Position numbers and translations under genes: made by a program. From Eutypa lata (lineage: Eukaryota > Ascomycota > Sordariomycetes > Xylariales > Diatrypaceae): a stretch of DNA of 64,000 nucleotides. Shown piece by piece: positions 1-11,118 of the stretch. Where the stretch lies: contig JAKULF010000011.1 of the NCBI GenBank assembly GCA_022661535.1, positions 682,001 through 746,000 on the forward strand, in the 5' to 3' direction. Positions within the stretch are counted from its first letter, which is position 1; the number at the start of each line of letters is the position of its first letter. The notes beneath the pieces are model-generated. The model was given only the letters and a program-made list of their open reading frames with translations. It did not search any database and was not told the origin of the DNA.

Positions 1-390
1 AAACTGGTTTCCCAGCTACGAAGCTGCGATTTAGTTAGACACGCAATATCCAGTCTAATATACTAATTTTAGCGGTTCCGGCCGGTCCAGAGTGCCCCGC
101 CCAGGCAACTAAAGCCCGCCTGGCCGCTTCCTGCAGCTGACCAGCAGTAGGTACCTAATGTTAGTTACATCCAGGTCAAAGGATACGTGTGTGGAATCGA
201 GACTTCGCGTAACGACATGTTAAGCAAGTTCAACGAATAACCAACCAATCGATGCCTCCTACCTATCTCTCTATACCTCCCCCCTGCATGACATTTAGCA
301 TGTTCAATGTTGTCAAGACGATAACTCGTTAGACCCATTCGCTTTTTTGAAAACCTAGACGTGACGTGCCGTACGTCCCCGTTGTTCAAT
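1..390. other. Left-edge spacer, upstream of the golgin gene
   Basis: No coding feature can be supported here. The stretch directly precedes the proposed golgin start codon and probably holds its promoter and leader. No clear TATA box is seen. Short open frames on the minus strand have no recognisable protein character. Confidence 0.6.
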
Positions 391-2410
391 ATGAGTCCAC
401 CAGAGCCAGTCCAGCAAGCCAATCCAGGTTCGTTCGTTCCTTCATTCACAGTTGAAGTTTGGATGCATAGAAGCCCATTGGTTGTTTATATAGAGAGGGT
501 CGCTGACATTCGAGGTTTGAACTAGTTCCAAAGAAGAAGAACAATAAGAAAAAGAAGAGCGCAGCTGCCAAGAAAGCTGCCGAAGCAGAGGCACAGCCTT
601 CGGATACAATACAGGATGGCGAGGATAAGGTAGAGGACGACGGGAACCAGTCCGATGGCCCAGATTCTCCCACAGTGGTATTTGAAATGCAACCTAGCGA
701 GAGCAAGTAGACTATATCTAACCAAACCCGTAGGATACACACGAGAAGCCTGCAAATGGCCATGCCGTATCGCCAACGACGAATGGTCACCCTACCGAAG
801 AGTCAAATCCCGTAGCGTCCGACGGTCAAGATATATCAGATACGAACGCTAGATTAGAGGCCATGTCACAAGAACGAGAAGCCCTACGAGCAGAGGTGGA
901 GCAACTACGGAAGCAGCTCGAGAGCATACAGGAAACCCACTCGCAAGAGACGGCACAACTCAAGTCGGATCTGGAAGAGAGCGAGGCCGCCAAGGAGCAG
1001 GCCCAAGAGCAGTACGAGACCTTGCTCGAGAGGGTAGAGAAGATCAAGGAGACAGTCGGCAACAGGCTAGCGAGAGGGAAGGAAGAGCTAGAAGAAGCAA
1101 AGGAACGCATCGAAGAGCTCGAAAGCCAGAGCGAGGAGTTCCAAAAGGGCGCGCAGAACTACGAGACCGAGATCGAGGGGCTCAAGACCGAGCTGCAAGA
1201 CGCCACGAGGGAGCTCTCGAGCCTGCGGAGCCGGAACCACCTGTCGCAGCACAACTCGCTGAAGGAGAAGGAGGACATGACGCGGCAGATGCAGCACCTG
1301 CGGGAGGAGGCGGAGGCGGCCAAGGACGCCATGGGCGACTGGGAGGTGCTGGCGATGGAGGAGCGGTCGATCCGCGAGAGCCTGGCGGAGAAGGCCGGGG
1401 CGCTCGAGGAGCAGGCGGCGGGCTTGCGGGAGAGCTACGAGCGCGCGGCCGCGGAGCGCGACGCCCAGGCCCAGGCCGTCGACGCCCTGCAGCGCGCCCT
1501 GCAGGAGATCCAGGAGGCACGGCGCCGCGAGCTGCGCGAGACGGTCGAGACGGCCGAGGAGCAGCTGCAGGCCCTGAAGCGGCTCGTGGCCGAGGCGGAC
1601 GCGCGCGCCCAGGCCGCCGAGGCCGCCCGCGGCGCCCTGCAGGCCGAGCTCGACCGCACCGCCCCCTTCGAGCGCGAGGTCAAGGAGAAGAACCTGCTCA
1701 TCGGCAAGCTGAGGCACGAGGCCATCGTCCTCAACGACCACCTCACCAAGGCGCTGAGGTACCTCAAGAAGACGAAGCCGGAGGATAGCATTGATAGGTG
1801 GGTTTCTTGTTTTCTTGCTGTTGTTGTTGTTGCTGCTTCTCTACCCTCTACATCTATCTACCTACCTACACACACCTAGCTCCCCAAAGCAACTGCCGCT
1901 CCCTCACTGCTATGCATTTTTGTCCTCTTTCATTTACCAAGACTTAATTAAGCCTACTTAACTAACACGTACCAAAAATAAATTAGGCAAATCGTGACGA
2001 ACCACTTCCTACAGTTCCTGTCCCTAGACCGGTCGGATCCCAAGAAGTTCCAGATCCTGCAGATCATCGCCGGGCTGCTGGGGTGGACGGACGAGCAGCG
2101 CGAGCAGGCGGGTCTCGCGCGCCCGGGGGCCTCCAGCAACAGCCTCAGGCTGCCCACCTCCCCCTTCCACCGCACGCCCAGCACGCCGTCCCTGAACACG
2201 GATTTCTTCTCCGATACGAGCAGCAGTAGCGCGATGACGCCTCACGGTACCGCTAGCAAGGAGTCGCTCGCTGACCTGTGGGCTGGTTTCCTCGAGCGCA
2301 GTGTTGAGGAGGCTGGGAGTGGTGGTGATGCGTCGAGGAAGGGTAGCGTGAGTAGTGTTGCGACGGGGCTTGGGCTTGGGGGCGGCGGGAGGCCCGATAC
2401 GAGGGGTTGA
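391..2410 (+). CDS. GRIP-domain golgin (Imh1-type coiled-coil Golgi tether)
   Basis: Four exons: 391-427, 526-677, 734-1797, 1987-2410, giving 558 residues. All junctions keep frame and use GT/AG, and intron 2 carries a CTAAC branch site. The N-terminus is short and acidic/Pro-rich and is followed by a lysine-rich patch (KKKNNKKKKS). Residues of roughly 110-400 form a long Glu/Gln/Arg-rich heptad coiled coil. The C-terminal part (IVTNHFLQFL...ILQIIAGLLGW) matches a GRIP domain, which in known golgins binds Arl1-GTP on the trans-Golgi. A Ser/Thr-rich tail of about 90 residues follows. It probably tethers endosome-derived vesicles at the trans-Golgi, as yeast Imh1 does. The first two exons are inferred from splice logic and are less certain than the coiled coil and GRIP region. 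The large minus-strand open frame opposite exon 3 is a shadow of the GC-rich heptads. Confidence 0.85.
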
Positions 2411-3794
2411 ACGGGGGGTTGAGTTGATGGGGTTAATAATATAATATGTAAGGTGGGGTAGGTGGGTGAGCGAGGGTAGGGTAGGGAAGAGGTTGTGGGA
2501 ATATGATTGTTGCTTCCAACTACCTACTGTCTACCTACCTACCTACCCACCCGTCTTGTTCGAGAGCCCTACGGGGTGTTTTCAAATCTTCGATTCTATT
2601 CTCTACCAGCTAGTCATTGTCACGTTGAAGACACGACTGACTAACCAGGTAACTAACTTACTATACTCTTACGGAAAGAAGGGAACGGAAAGGGGGGTTA
2701 AGTGGGGAAAGGGGGAAAGGGAGGGAAAGAGGACGGGAGCACCAAAGCATCTATATCACATCACATCACATCACATATCATACCATCATGTCATATCCTC
2801 GGCGTTTTTGTTTTCGTTTTTGCAAGGGTTGTTAGGGCTGTAAGGTAGGCAGGCAGGCAGGCAGACAGGCAGGCAGAGATAGGTAGGATAACCGGCGTTT
2901 GTTGGAACTGAACTGAACTGGTTTACCAGGGCGGTGCGTGGGTGATAAAAGCGCAGATGACCAGAACAGAGAGACGCGGCTCGCTGCTTACTTACTTCAT
3001 GGACTGTCGATCATCAGGGGCTGGCTGGTTCGGCTGCCCTCGAAAGAAATGAGAGGAGAGAAAGGGAAAGAAAAAATGATATCAAATCCATACCTCAAAC
3101 AACCCTCGGTAGCTCTTGTCTGATTGTGTGTTTCGCCTTGTGATCTACTGTGTTCACCTATCTTGTAGATGGTTGTATGTGTATGAGGTTTAGTCCTGGG
3201 TAGCTAGAAACACAACGTGTTGAGCTATTCATTATTGCCCTTAAGAAGAAGTAGTTTAGCTAGTTAGTCGGCATCTCCTTTTATTCGTGCCAGACGCTTG
3301 TGGTTCCTTGTAAGGTGTAGAGGATACGTCTTGACTGGAATATTTCCATACCCCTTGATATATTATATCTCGTAGGCACACAAATGGACATGACGTTGTG
3401 ATAGTGGAGTAGATAGAAAGACTGGTTTCTACTTCTACACTCTCCACACTACTTTCCCCTTGTCTACCGTTGTTTTATGTATACTTTAGTACACTCATTG
3501 TATAGTCCATTGTCTCCTACCACTCCCTTGGAAAGGCTGCTTCTTCTACTCACAGCCTAGGTCTAGTCACGGGACACATATTATATAAACATCTGAGGTG
3601 AAATCATTGCAAAAACAAATCTGGTAGATTCTTCTACGTGTTCTATAATTCTCACACGGATCTAGATATATCTATTGGCATGAAGCCAGACCACGAGAGT
3701 GAAAGGTGAGTATAAAACCCCATCACCACAGGAGCCTATCCGCATGCTGGCTGGTTAGGTAGTTAGCTTCTGGCTCATCTGACCCCCTAGTTAC
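2411..3794. other. Spacer between convergent golgin and membrane-protein genes
   Basis: Probable 3' untranslated regions of two convergent genes. It contains a (AGGC)n tract at about 2847-2877, a (CATCA)-type run near 2757-2775 and G/A-rich stretches. No gene is seen. Confidence 0.6.
2847..2877. repeat. (AGGC)n microsatellite
   Basis: Tetranucleotide run with one AGAC interruption, in the 3' region of the golgin gene. Confidence 0.8.
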
Positions 3795-5107
3795 CTATCC
3801 AACGATAGTCTCCCGCACCGTCTCTTCCACTGTACCCTTATCATCACCACCACCACCACCACCACCACCACTCCCGCTCCCCCTTTCCCGCTCCTCCTCC
3901 TCAAGCCTAGGCAGCATCCCCAACGCATACCTCTCCGCATCACGCTCAATATCCTGAATGCGAATCCGATTAACGAGGGCATCATTAACGCCCTCGAGGA
4001 CCTCCCTATCCTCCCTGGCCTCGCGGACGCACTCCGCCTCGCTAACCCAGTACTCCACCAGCCTCGCCCTCAGCTCCGCATCCCGCACGACGGAATTCCG
4101 CACCACGCCCGCGGCGCCCAGCTTGGCCCTCGCGCCCACGAGCCGCGCCGCGACCGCACCGGCGCGGTCCGCCGCCGAGGGCGGGCGCAGGAACGCGCGG
4201 TTCGTCGACGAGAGGTAGAGTAGCGCCGCGAGCGCCGCGTCCACCAGCCCCAGGAACACGTACCGCGCCGCGCGGCTGCGCCAGTAGAACATGTCGACCT
4301 CGGCCAGGCGCGTCGCGCGCGCGTTCCCCCCCGCGTTGTAGCTCTGCGTCAGGTAGATGTCCAGGGCCGCGAGGGCGACGGCCGAGGTCGCGGCCAGGCT
4401 GCGCCATCGACGACCGTTCCCGCTGCTACTACTACCTGGTCGCTTCTCCGCGGAAGACCCAAGCAGTCCCGGCGTCGTCGCGATCGAGGCCACGATCAGG
4501 TTCGCGAGGTGCGGCGCCAGGAGCGCCGGCAGGGCGTAGTAGAAGTAGTAGGTGCCGGCGGGGTTTTTGGGGTCGTCGAGCCCGCCGCAGAAGGGGCAGT
4601 GCGCCAGCACGTCGGGGCCGAACTGCAGGTACAGCAGGCGGGACTCGAGGTTGACGAACTTGGCGCGCAGAGCCTCGTCGACGGCCGTGAGGGCGTGGCT
4701 CGGTCGCCGTAGGGAGGCGAGGCGCGTGAAGAGCACGTCGGTGGGGATCTGGAGGCGCGATTGCGTCGCCACGAAGATGTTCTCGGGCGCGAGGGCGGGC
4801 ACCACGGCGTACGCGAAGAGGAGGAGCGATGCGCTGAGGAGGAGGAGGATCGAGCGGAGGGCGGGCTTCGAGAGGGGTGTTATGCGGGGTTGGCCGCTGG
4901 CGCGGGAGGAGGATGCGCGCGCGTTGCGGTAGAGGGCTATTGCTTTGGGGAGGAGGAAGGGCCCTAGTGTTATGAGGAGGGACTTGATTCTGTGGAGGTA
5001 GGTATATAGGTACGTGTTAGCGAGCTCGTGTCGTTGAAGAGTATGTTTGTTAATACCTGTTGAAGGGAGAATGCTACTACTACTTACGTCCCCCAACTAA
5101 TCGCCAT
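3795..5107 (-). CDS. Conserved fungal multi-pass membrane protein, function unknown
   Basis: Two exons on the minus strand: 5107-5088 (a 20-nt exon encoding MAISWG plus two bases of the next codon) and 4989-3795, giving 404 residues. The start was chosen because splicing at GTAAGT...CCACAG joins the short exon in frame to IKSLLITLGPFLLPK. Hydrophobic segments are seen near residues 42-62 (ILLLLSASLLLFAYAVVPAL), 145-170 (YYFYYALPALLAPHL), about 200-220 and about 245-265. A CPFCGG motif lies before the second segment and suggests a metal or disulfide site. The C-terminal third is charged and ends in a Ser/Gly stretch encoded by a (CAC)n run. I recognise this as a type of protein common in filamentous ascomycetes but know of no tested function. 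An alternative start without the microexon (5096) is possible but less convincing. Confidence 0.75.
3842..3871. repeat. (CAC)n triplet repeat inside the membrane-protein gene
   Basis: Read on the minus strand, this triplet run encodes a glycine tract close to the C-terminus of the flanking gene product, so its length may vary between strains without breaking frame. Confidence 0.8.
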
Positions 5108-6037
5108 CTTGATCGCTATAAGGTGGTCGTCATACCCTTAACATGTATATATATATATGTGTGACAGGTATGCCAGTCAGTGAGTGGTTGAAGGGTAGGT
5201 AGGTAGGTATGTATGTCAGCTATCGTTGAGTTTGGTTATAACAAGTTGGCCAGATATTCGTTAGCCAGGTATAAGTGGGCGCGGCTACGGATTGAGGTGG
5301 GACAAGGCTGATGATGATGATGATGATGGTGTTGGAGGATTCAGGGACCAAAAGATCCGGATTCGTGATGAGTGGAGACTTTTACGGCATTGTGCTTACC
5401 GAATACAGTTATAGGCTCGGTCTATGCTTGGAATTTCCTCCGTTGTCTGGTATCCACTCCCAGCCCATCCACCGAGCCCTTTAGTCTAGGCTCTAGCTTG
5501 CCAATAAATTTCTCTTAAAATTTGAACTCTCCATTCACAAACCCTCAACAACAGAAATCTCAAGACGAAAGGCCACACAATGTGGACGCTCTATTAGCTA
5601 TTAATATTGTATCTTGTGGTTAATGTTCCTCCTTGTTACCACTATCATTAGCAAATATTGCTTGAGGTCTTGTGTGTGTAAAGACACAGAGGACTATGAA
5701 ACAGTAGCAAACTATCTCGGTAAGGAATCAGGAAATGTGATGCGTGACAGTATAATGGCACTTTCGAAGCTTTAGCGATCTCCTTTCTCAATGGTCGCCA
5801 GAGTCAATATGATGCCTAGATCGACCCAAAGTACTCTGCCAAGAGTCATCTCAATCGTGTTACAGAGTTCCTAGCTTCTTGCAATGAAAAACTCTGCGTC
5901 AAATAAGATGAGAGACATACATGTCTGTTTGTGCCTATGCCTAAGCCTATGCCAGTGATAGCATCTCTTAATTCTCGTCTCCCGTGGAATAAGACATTAT
6001 TCGTAATCAAAGCTTCTCCCGTCCGTATCCGTAGCTC
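5108..6037. other. Spacer upstream of the membrane-protein gene
   Basis: No gene is seen. It holds the 5' region of the membrane-protein gene and the 3' region of GET1. A (GAT)n tract lies at 5309-5329 and a short TATATATATATG stretch near 5146-5158. Confidence 0.6.
5309..5329. repeat. (GAT)n microsatellite
   Basis: About six ATG/GAT triplets in the spacer. It is not in a supported reading frame. Confidence 0.8.
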
Positions 6038-6871
6038 TCAAGAGTCCTTCTTCCTATTAGCTTCCTTGGAGCCTGCTGGTGCCGATCCAACACTTGCGCT
6101 CTCTCCCTTCGCCCCTCCTCTAGCGTACCCGGACTGTTGTTTCTTCTCCAGCCTTGCGCCCAGAACCAGGCCTAGTACCGCCGTGATCGTGTCGCTAACC
6201 AGCGAGATGAAGCCCGAGCATGCCAACTGCCACGAGGCAATGCTGATGCTCCCGAGCGGTGCTCGAGGAAACGATAGAACCCACTCGACGTAATACGGGA
6301 ACCAGCCCTTCGGGAGCCAGAATATCGGCTGCTTCGCGTACCAGAAGGGAAGGATGAACTTGACTCCCGACGTAGCAGTCCATCGCACGACCCCGACGGT
6401 GCTGTCGAACTTGGTTTTCACGGCGTCTCCGGACGACTCTAGAAATCGCAATCATTAGAATCCACCATCTGGACAGCCACACACATGTATATATACGTAG
6501 ATCCCGGGATTAGGTAGCTACATACTCGACTTCTCTAGCTGTTCTAGTAGCTTGTCATGTTGGCGTCTGACTTTCGCCCACCTCGCAAACTGGTCTTGGC
6601 TGCTCGTGGTGTTGAGTTCGTGGCGGACCTTGAGATATTCTGCCTGGAGCTTCTTCCTCTCGGTTAGATCCCTTGACGTTTGTGTCGGTAAGGCTAGGTA
6701 GATATTCCATAACTAGGTATACGTCTTACGGTCAGTCACGGTCCAGCCTCGAGCAGAAAAGATCTCGCATAGGTGTCATCCTACCAGAGTGGTGATTGTC
6801 GCTGCGCCGATCGTGTTCACTAGGTGAGCGAAGAGCTCGACCAGAAAGACCACAAGTAGCAGGGACGGCAT
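6038..6871 (-). CDS. GET1: Get1, ER membrane receptor subunit for tail-anchored protein insertion
   Basis: Three exons on the minus strand: 6871-6785, 6712-6526, 6438-6038, giving 224 residues, a normal length for the family. The N-terminal segment [20 protein letters not shown] is the first membrane helix with the short lumenal start. Exon 2 encodes the charged cytosolic coiled coil (about residues 45-95, with [12 protein letters not shown] and [17 protein letters not shown]), which in known Get1 contacts Get3. Exon 3 carries the signature [24 protein letters not shown] and two more membrane segments, ending in a basic/Gly-rich tail. Get1 and Get2 receive tail-anchored proteins from the Get3 ATPase and insert them in the ER membrane. 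It is divergent from the PTAR1-like gene, with about 370 bp between start codons. Both introns obey GT/AG and the frame closes exactly. Confidence 0.95.
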
Positions 6872-7243
6872 CTTGTCTGCATGTGAGTTGCTACTTGGGC
6901 ATATTCGGAGGGGATTGCTACAATGAAGTTGACTGACAGACTTTGAATATGTGCGGCCCAGTGACGTGTTGTAGATCGGCTAGATCTGGCCCCAAAATCC
7001 GACCTCAGAAACTTACTGCCCCGCGCTAAATCAATAACGGACCTAGGTATGCAGGTAAGCAGCTTAAATGTTTGAATATAAACCCCACCTTGAGGATGGA
7101 ATGCTTGGTTAGGTAATCCATGGACTCCGGATGTTCAAGCAGCAAGTTCACGTCTCAAGAAGTGTTTCCGGTTTCACTGAAAATTGGATGTCACTGGATA
7201 TTCGTGGGAATGGCCAGGCATCAAATCGACGAATACAAAGGCC
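6872..7243. promoter_or_regulatory. Shared divergent promoter of GET1 and the PTAR1-like gene
   Basis: The interval between the two start codons is about 370 bp and must contain both promoters and leaders. No strong TATA box is visible, which fits housekeeping expression. The assignment rests on gene arrangement only. Confidence 0.5.
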
Positions 7244-8266
7244 ATGTCTCGCTCATTAGATAAAGGTGTCCTAGCCCGTCTAAAAGCTGAAGATCCCCAG
7301 GTCGTCTACAACGATATATCCCAAATCCTCACCGATTTGCCTGCCAATGACGAGTTGCTAGAGATTGAGGTTCTCGGAGAAGTCCATCTTCTCGAACCCG
7401 GGACTCACTTCCTTCGAGATGATGCGGCTGTGGCAATCCCGAAGCTGAAAATTGCCCAAGCGTTCTTCGTCGGGCGTCAAGTGCTACAGGAGTACCTAGT
7501 AAGCGGCTCCGGTTACGTGAACGCTCAGGTTATACGGGCAACTTCCACGCTACTGCTTATGGACCCAGAGCATCTCACAGCATCCAACGTCAGAAAGAGA
7601 GCTGTGTTATCTGGCTTAAAGACCCACGGGACTGATACATCACTGTTGCTGAAGCGAGAGTTGCAGTTCATAGACAGCCTGGTAACCTCGCATTTGCATC
7701 GTCACACAAAATCCCCTACGCTTTGGGCCCATCGTCGTTGGCTACTTGGCAAATTCGTGACCAACGGAATCCCCGTAGACCTGCGGAAACATATGGCCGA
7801 TGTTGTTATGGTCTCCGGTGAAAGACATCCCCGTAACTACTATGCCTGGGATCACGCACGTTGGTTGTTCCATGATTTAGGCAGGTGGGACATGGACGCC
7901 GCGTTGGTAGCTACTATTGCGAGCGATGTCAAGAGGTGGTGCTTCAAGCATCCCTCTGATATCTCCGGTTGGACTTTTCTCATATTTCTCCTCGAGAGGA
8001 TACCCGATACAGAACTTCGACAGGCTACGCAGGAGGCTATTTTGACCCAGACTCTCGAGCTGACCAACTCTTTCCGCTGGACGAATGAATCAGTGTGGGT
8101 GTTTCTACGAACGGTAGTGGCAAAGGGCTACAATCGCCAGCATCATTTCGAGCTGTTCACCATAAATAACGAGAAGCTCTCTTCTCAGATAGAAGAGCCA
8201 GACGCTTTAGAGATATTACGTAGAGCAAGGAGTTGGTATGATAGATATCATCTCCTAAAAGCATAA
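7244..8266 (+). CDS. Protein prenyltransferase alpha-subunit repeat protein (PTAR1-like)
   Basis: Single exon. I start at 7244 (MSRSLDKGVLARLK), giving 340 residues; an in-frame ATG at 7184 would add 20 residues of little conserved character. At least three prenyltransferase-alpha (PPTA) repeats can be seen, each with the W-x-x-R/H signature: SPTLWAHRRWLLGKF, HPRNYYAWDHARWLF and the weaker HPSDISGWTFLIFLL. These helical hairpin repeats form the alpha subunits of farnesyl- and geranylgeranyl-transferases. The protein looks like PTAR1, which acts in Rab geranylgeranylation and Golgi function in animals, more than like the catalytic-complex alpha subunits Ram2 or Bet4, which have more repeats. 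The prenylation role is inferred from family. Confidence 0.8.
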   Translation: MSRSLDKGVLARLKAEDPQVVYNDISQILTDLPANDELLEIEVLGEVHLLEPGTHFLRDDAAVAIPKLKIAQAFFVGRQVLQEYLVSGSGYVNAQVIRATSTLLLMDPEHLTASNVRKRAVLSGLKTHGTDTSLLLKRELQFIDSLVTSHLHRHTKSPTLWAHRRWLLGKFVTNGIPVDLRKHMADVVMVSGERHPRNYYAWDHARWLFHDLGRWDMDAALVATIASDVKRWCFKHPSDISGWTFLIFLLERIPDTELRQATQEAILTQTLELTNSFRWTNESVWVFLRTVVAKGYNRQHHFELFTINNEKLSSQIEEPDALEILRRARSWYDRYHLLKA

Positions 8267-11118
8267 CTACATACGTACACAATACTCGTCATGACTTGCT
8301 TGCATAGGCTTACATGGGAAATTATGACTTTCCTATCGGGCAGAACCGTTAAATATTCCAATGATCGCCCACGAACTATCCATACGGGGAGATTGCAGGC
8401 TTGGCATTTGGTGATAGAGTAGTAATACTAGCCACTTTTGCCCTGCCGATCACCAAGCTTTAGAGAATGAAGATCGAGAGGCTGAAACAAACCGTCTGAC
8501 TTCATCTCTAAGACTATCTGACTATTGACCTTTTCACTCGCACGCAAGGAGGTTTTGTTTCCACGAAGCAATGAGACATAGTTAGTTAAGCACAAAAATG
8601 AATAAGGAGGTATGTAGGTAGCAATGGCAACAACGCAGCAGCAAATCGAAACTCGCTCGCAAATAATATTGAGAAACGTGATGCATTAAAAGCGGCTAAA
8701 GTGCGGCGGCATGGGGAGCTTCTTGATACTGAACGCTAATAGGTCAATTTATACACGGCCATGATGCAAGGTTGTTCTTTGGGAAGGCAAATGGAGGGAG
8801 TCGAGACGAATCGAGCATGGCTCGTATCCCATCAGCCCATAACCGCTTATATACTGTTTGTATGCAACCTGTTCCTCCTTTGCACAAATGATATATGATT
8901 AAGAGGCCAGTCAACACATTTTAGCGATTGGTTCTACAAGTTCTACTCCTCGGTTTCGTGTGTTGTCTTGCGCACACTTGTTTCACTGTTGTCGATTAAC
9001 TTATGCCTCCTACAAACAGATACCTATGTATAGATAGCACGGCTAGCAGAGGCAGGGGATAGGCCGCAATAACCGTAGCTTAAATATATATACGGCGCGA
9101 TGCCAAGCTCAGATAATAGCTTATTTGAATGGCCAGGGTGTAAAAGCCACTTGACATTACTTAATTCTTGTGCCTATTGTTCTAGTCGTTAATCCAAGTC
9201 TAACTAAACAGCACCGAGCCGATACCGAGATTCCGCTTTCTGGCTACAGTTCTAAACTTGCCCCTGCCGATCATCTTTTTTCAGTCCCCAAGGAGCTGTC
9301 TAGCGCGCCCTAAACAATGCTCATAACAGGTAGTAATGAACGACTGCACGTCATCTAGATCAGGCATCCGAACAATACAGTACATGATAGTTAGAGTAAA
9401 GAGAATGAGGGGATAACTACCTAGTACCTAAACTACATCATGCCATCTACCTAACTAAAGAAGAGCGATTTGCAAGTCTTAAAGTGTTAGTCTTAGCACT
9501 AGACCAAAGATTGCGGCTCAGTTCCCACAGTTTTACTCCATTGATCCTCCAGGCCCCTGGAATATGGTCCACCGGGCTCGGGCCACCTATTGACCGCTTC
9601 AGTCCAACCCCTGCAACGCAATCTAAACGAGCCAGATAGTCGAGATTTGATAGTTCAACTTTCAGTCTAGCTAGTCGAACATCTTAGACGATCACCTTTA
9701 ATAGGTAGTACAGAGTTGACGAATACGGTTTCTTCAGCAAGTCTAGATACCTAGTTACAGATACATCAATTAGTTGGGTTTACCAATATATGTGTCTCTC
9801 TTCATGTGACTGCATATTTATGTCCTGCGTATTAGGTGAGCCAATACAGCTTGTCAGACTCCTTTCATATACAACTATGCGACTAGATCGTTAGGCCAAT
9901 CATTAAGCGACTTGCAAGCAGGGGATTGAGTTCTTGGCCAACTGAGAATAGAGATGCTAGTACATTTTACTGTACATATTATCAATTAACCACAGATACG
10001 CATATTAATGTAGGCAAGGTAGGATAGCAAGCGGCAGTTAATTGTTCTTAAGGAAGTACCTACATGACTCGGCTCCACTGATATCTCGCTCTCCACTCCC
10101 CCCAGCGCCGCTTCCTCTAACCCCGGGAATGAACGACAGTCGATGAGCGAATCGGCAAAAAAAGGCAAAGAAAAGTAATGGGACCACCTACTGTCACCCC
10201 GGCACTCCTGGCATCTCTACCAGGATTGGACGACAAACTGACTTGCAGATTATGAGAAGCCAGAGTCCTATTCGGGAAGTCCACTGAACCCGGGAGGCAG
10301 GAGAATTAAAGACTGGATAGTGCGCATCCAAGGATGGGGCTTGTTACGTTCCCCTCGGGCATCCATCCATCCCATCCTCTTTACCTGCCCTTAAGATATT
10401 TGGGGGCGTCAAATCGTTAATTCCTCTATTACCTACCTCCTCCACCTCCACCTCCTCCTCTCCAGCTCGTCTTTTGCTCTCTGTTACGGTGATTCCCCGG
10501 CAGATGAGGTTAGTTCTTTTTTGACGAACTACCTACTAATTAACAATTTTCTTAACTTTGTTTTATTCCCTTGCAATTGGTGTTTTCTATCCATTGTAGA
10601 CGGTGTCTTGGAATCAGCGACCTCGACGAGTGGATCATTTGAATACGATTCCTCCTCCTATTGTCAAACTTAGACGAGACCTCACATTCCTTGTATCTAT
10701 TATTTTCCACCTAATTCAGTCCGTCGTCAACACCTCCATCCGTTGTTATTCACTCTCTATTGCAAGGAGGGGTGGCTTTTTCCCCTTCAGTATTCTCTCT
10801 TTTTAATAGATGTCGCCATCGTAATCTCTAATCCTTTAATATACCCGAATCAGAGTCTGGTACTCGGGAGCTGTGATCGGGTTGAGACATATCCACCAGT
10901 GCACCACAACCTTCTTCGACAAAGGTTCTCTCCTGAAAACGGAAAATAGCTATTTGCTGGAGAGGTTTCGAGGTGGATTCGTCTAGAGTTTCTCGTCTAC
11001 CAACCTAAGCGTCACGACTTTACCGAGCGACTCATGTGCACGTCGAATTGCTCGGGACTATAGTCGATTTTAATTTCTGGGGGTTGAGGATTGTGTTGTA
11101 TTGCAGAGAATCGCCATC
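8267..11118. other. Gene-poor spacer (2.85 kb)
   Basis: No protein-coding gene is supported and no tRNA-like fold was noticed. Open frames are short and lack protein character. The right end, from about 10430, is pyrimidine-rich (repeated CTCCACCTCC and TTTTC stretches) and is probably the promoter and long leader of the aspartyl-protease gene. The middle is AT-rich. Confidence 0.55.

Noticed and set aside
1088..1741. 217-codon minus-strand frame opposite the golgin
   Set aside because: It mirrors GC-rich heptad codons of exon 3, which give long Leu/Gly/Arg-rich antisense frames; the golgin frame is the coding one.
7184..7243. Upstream ATG of the PTAR1-like gene
   Set aside because: The extra 20 residues add no helical repeat character; the ATG at 7244 is a better start, though the longer form cannot be excluded.
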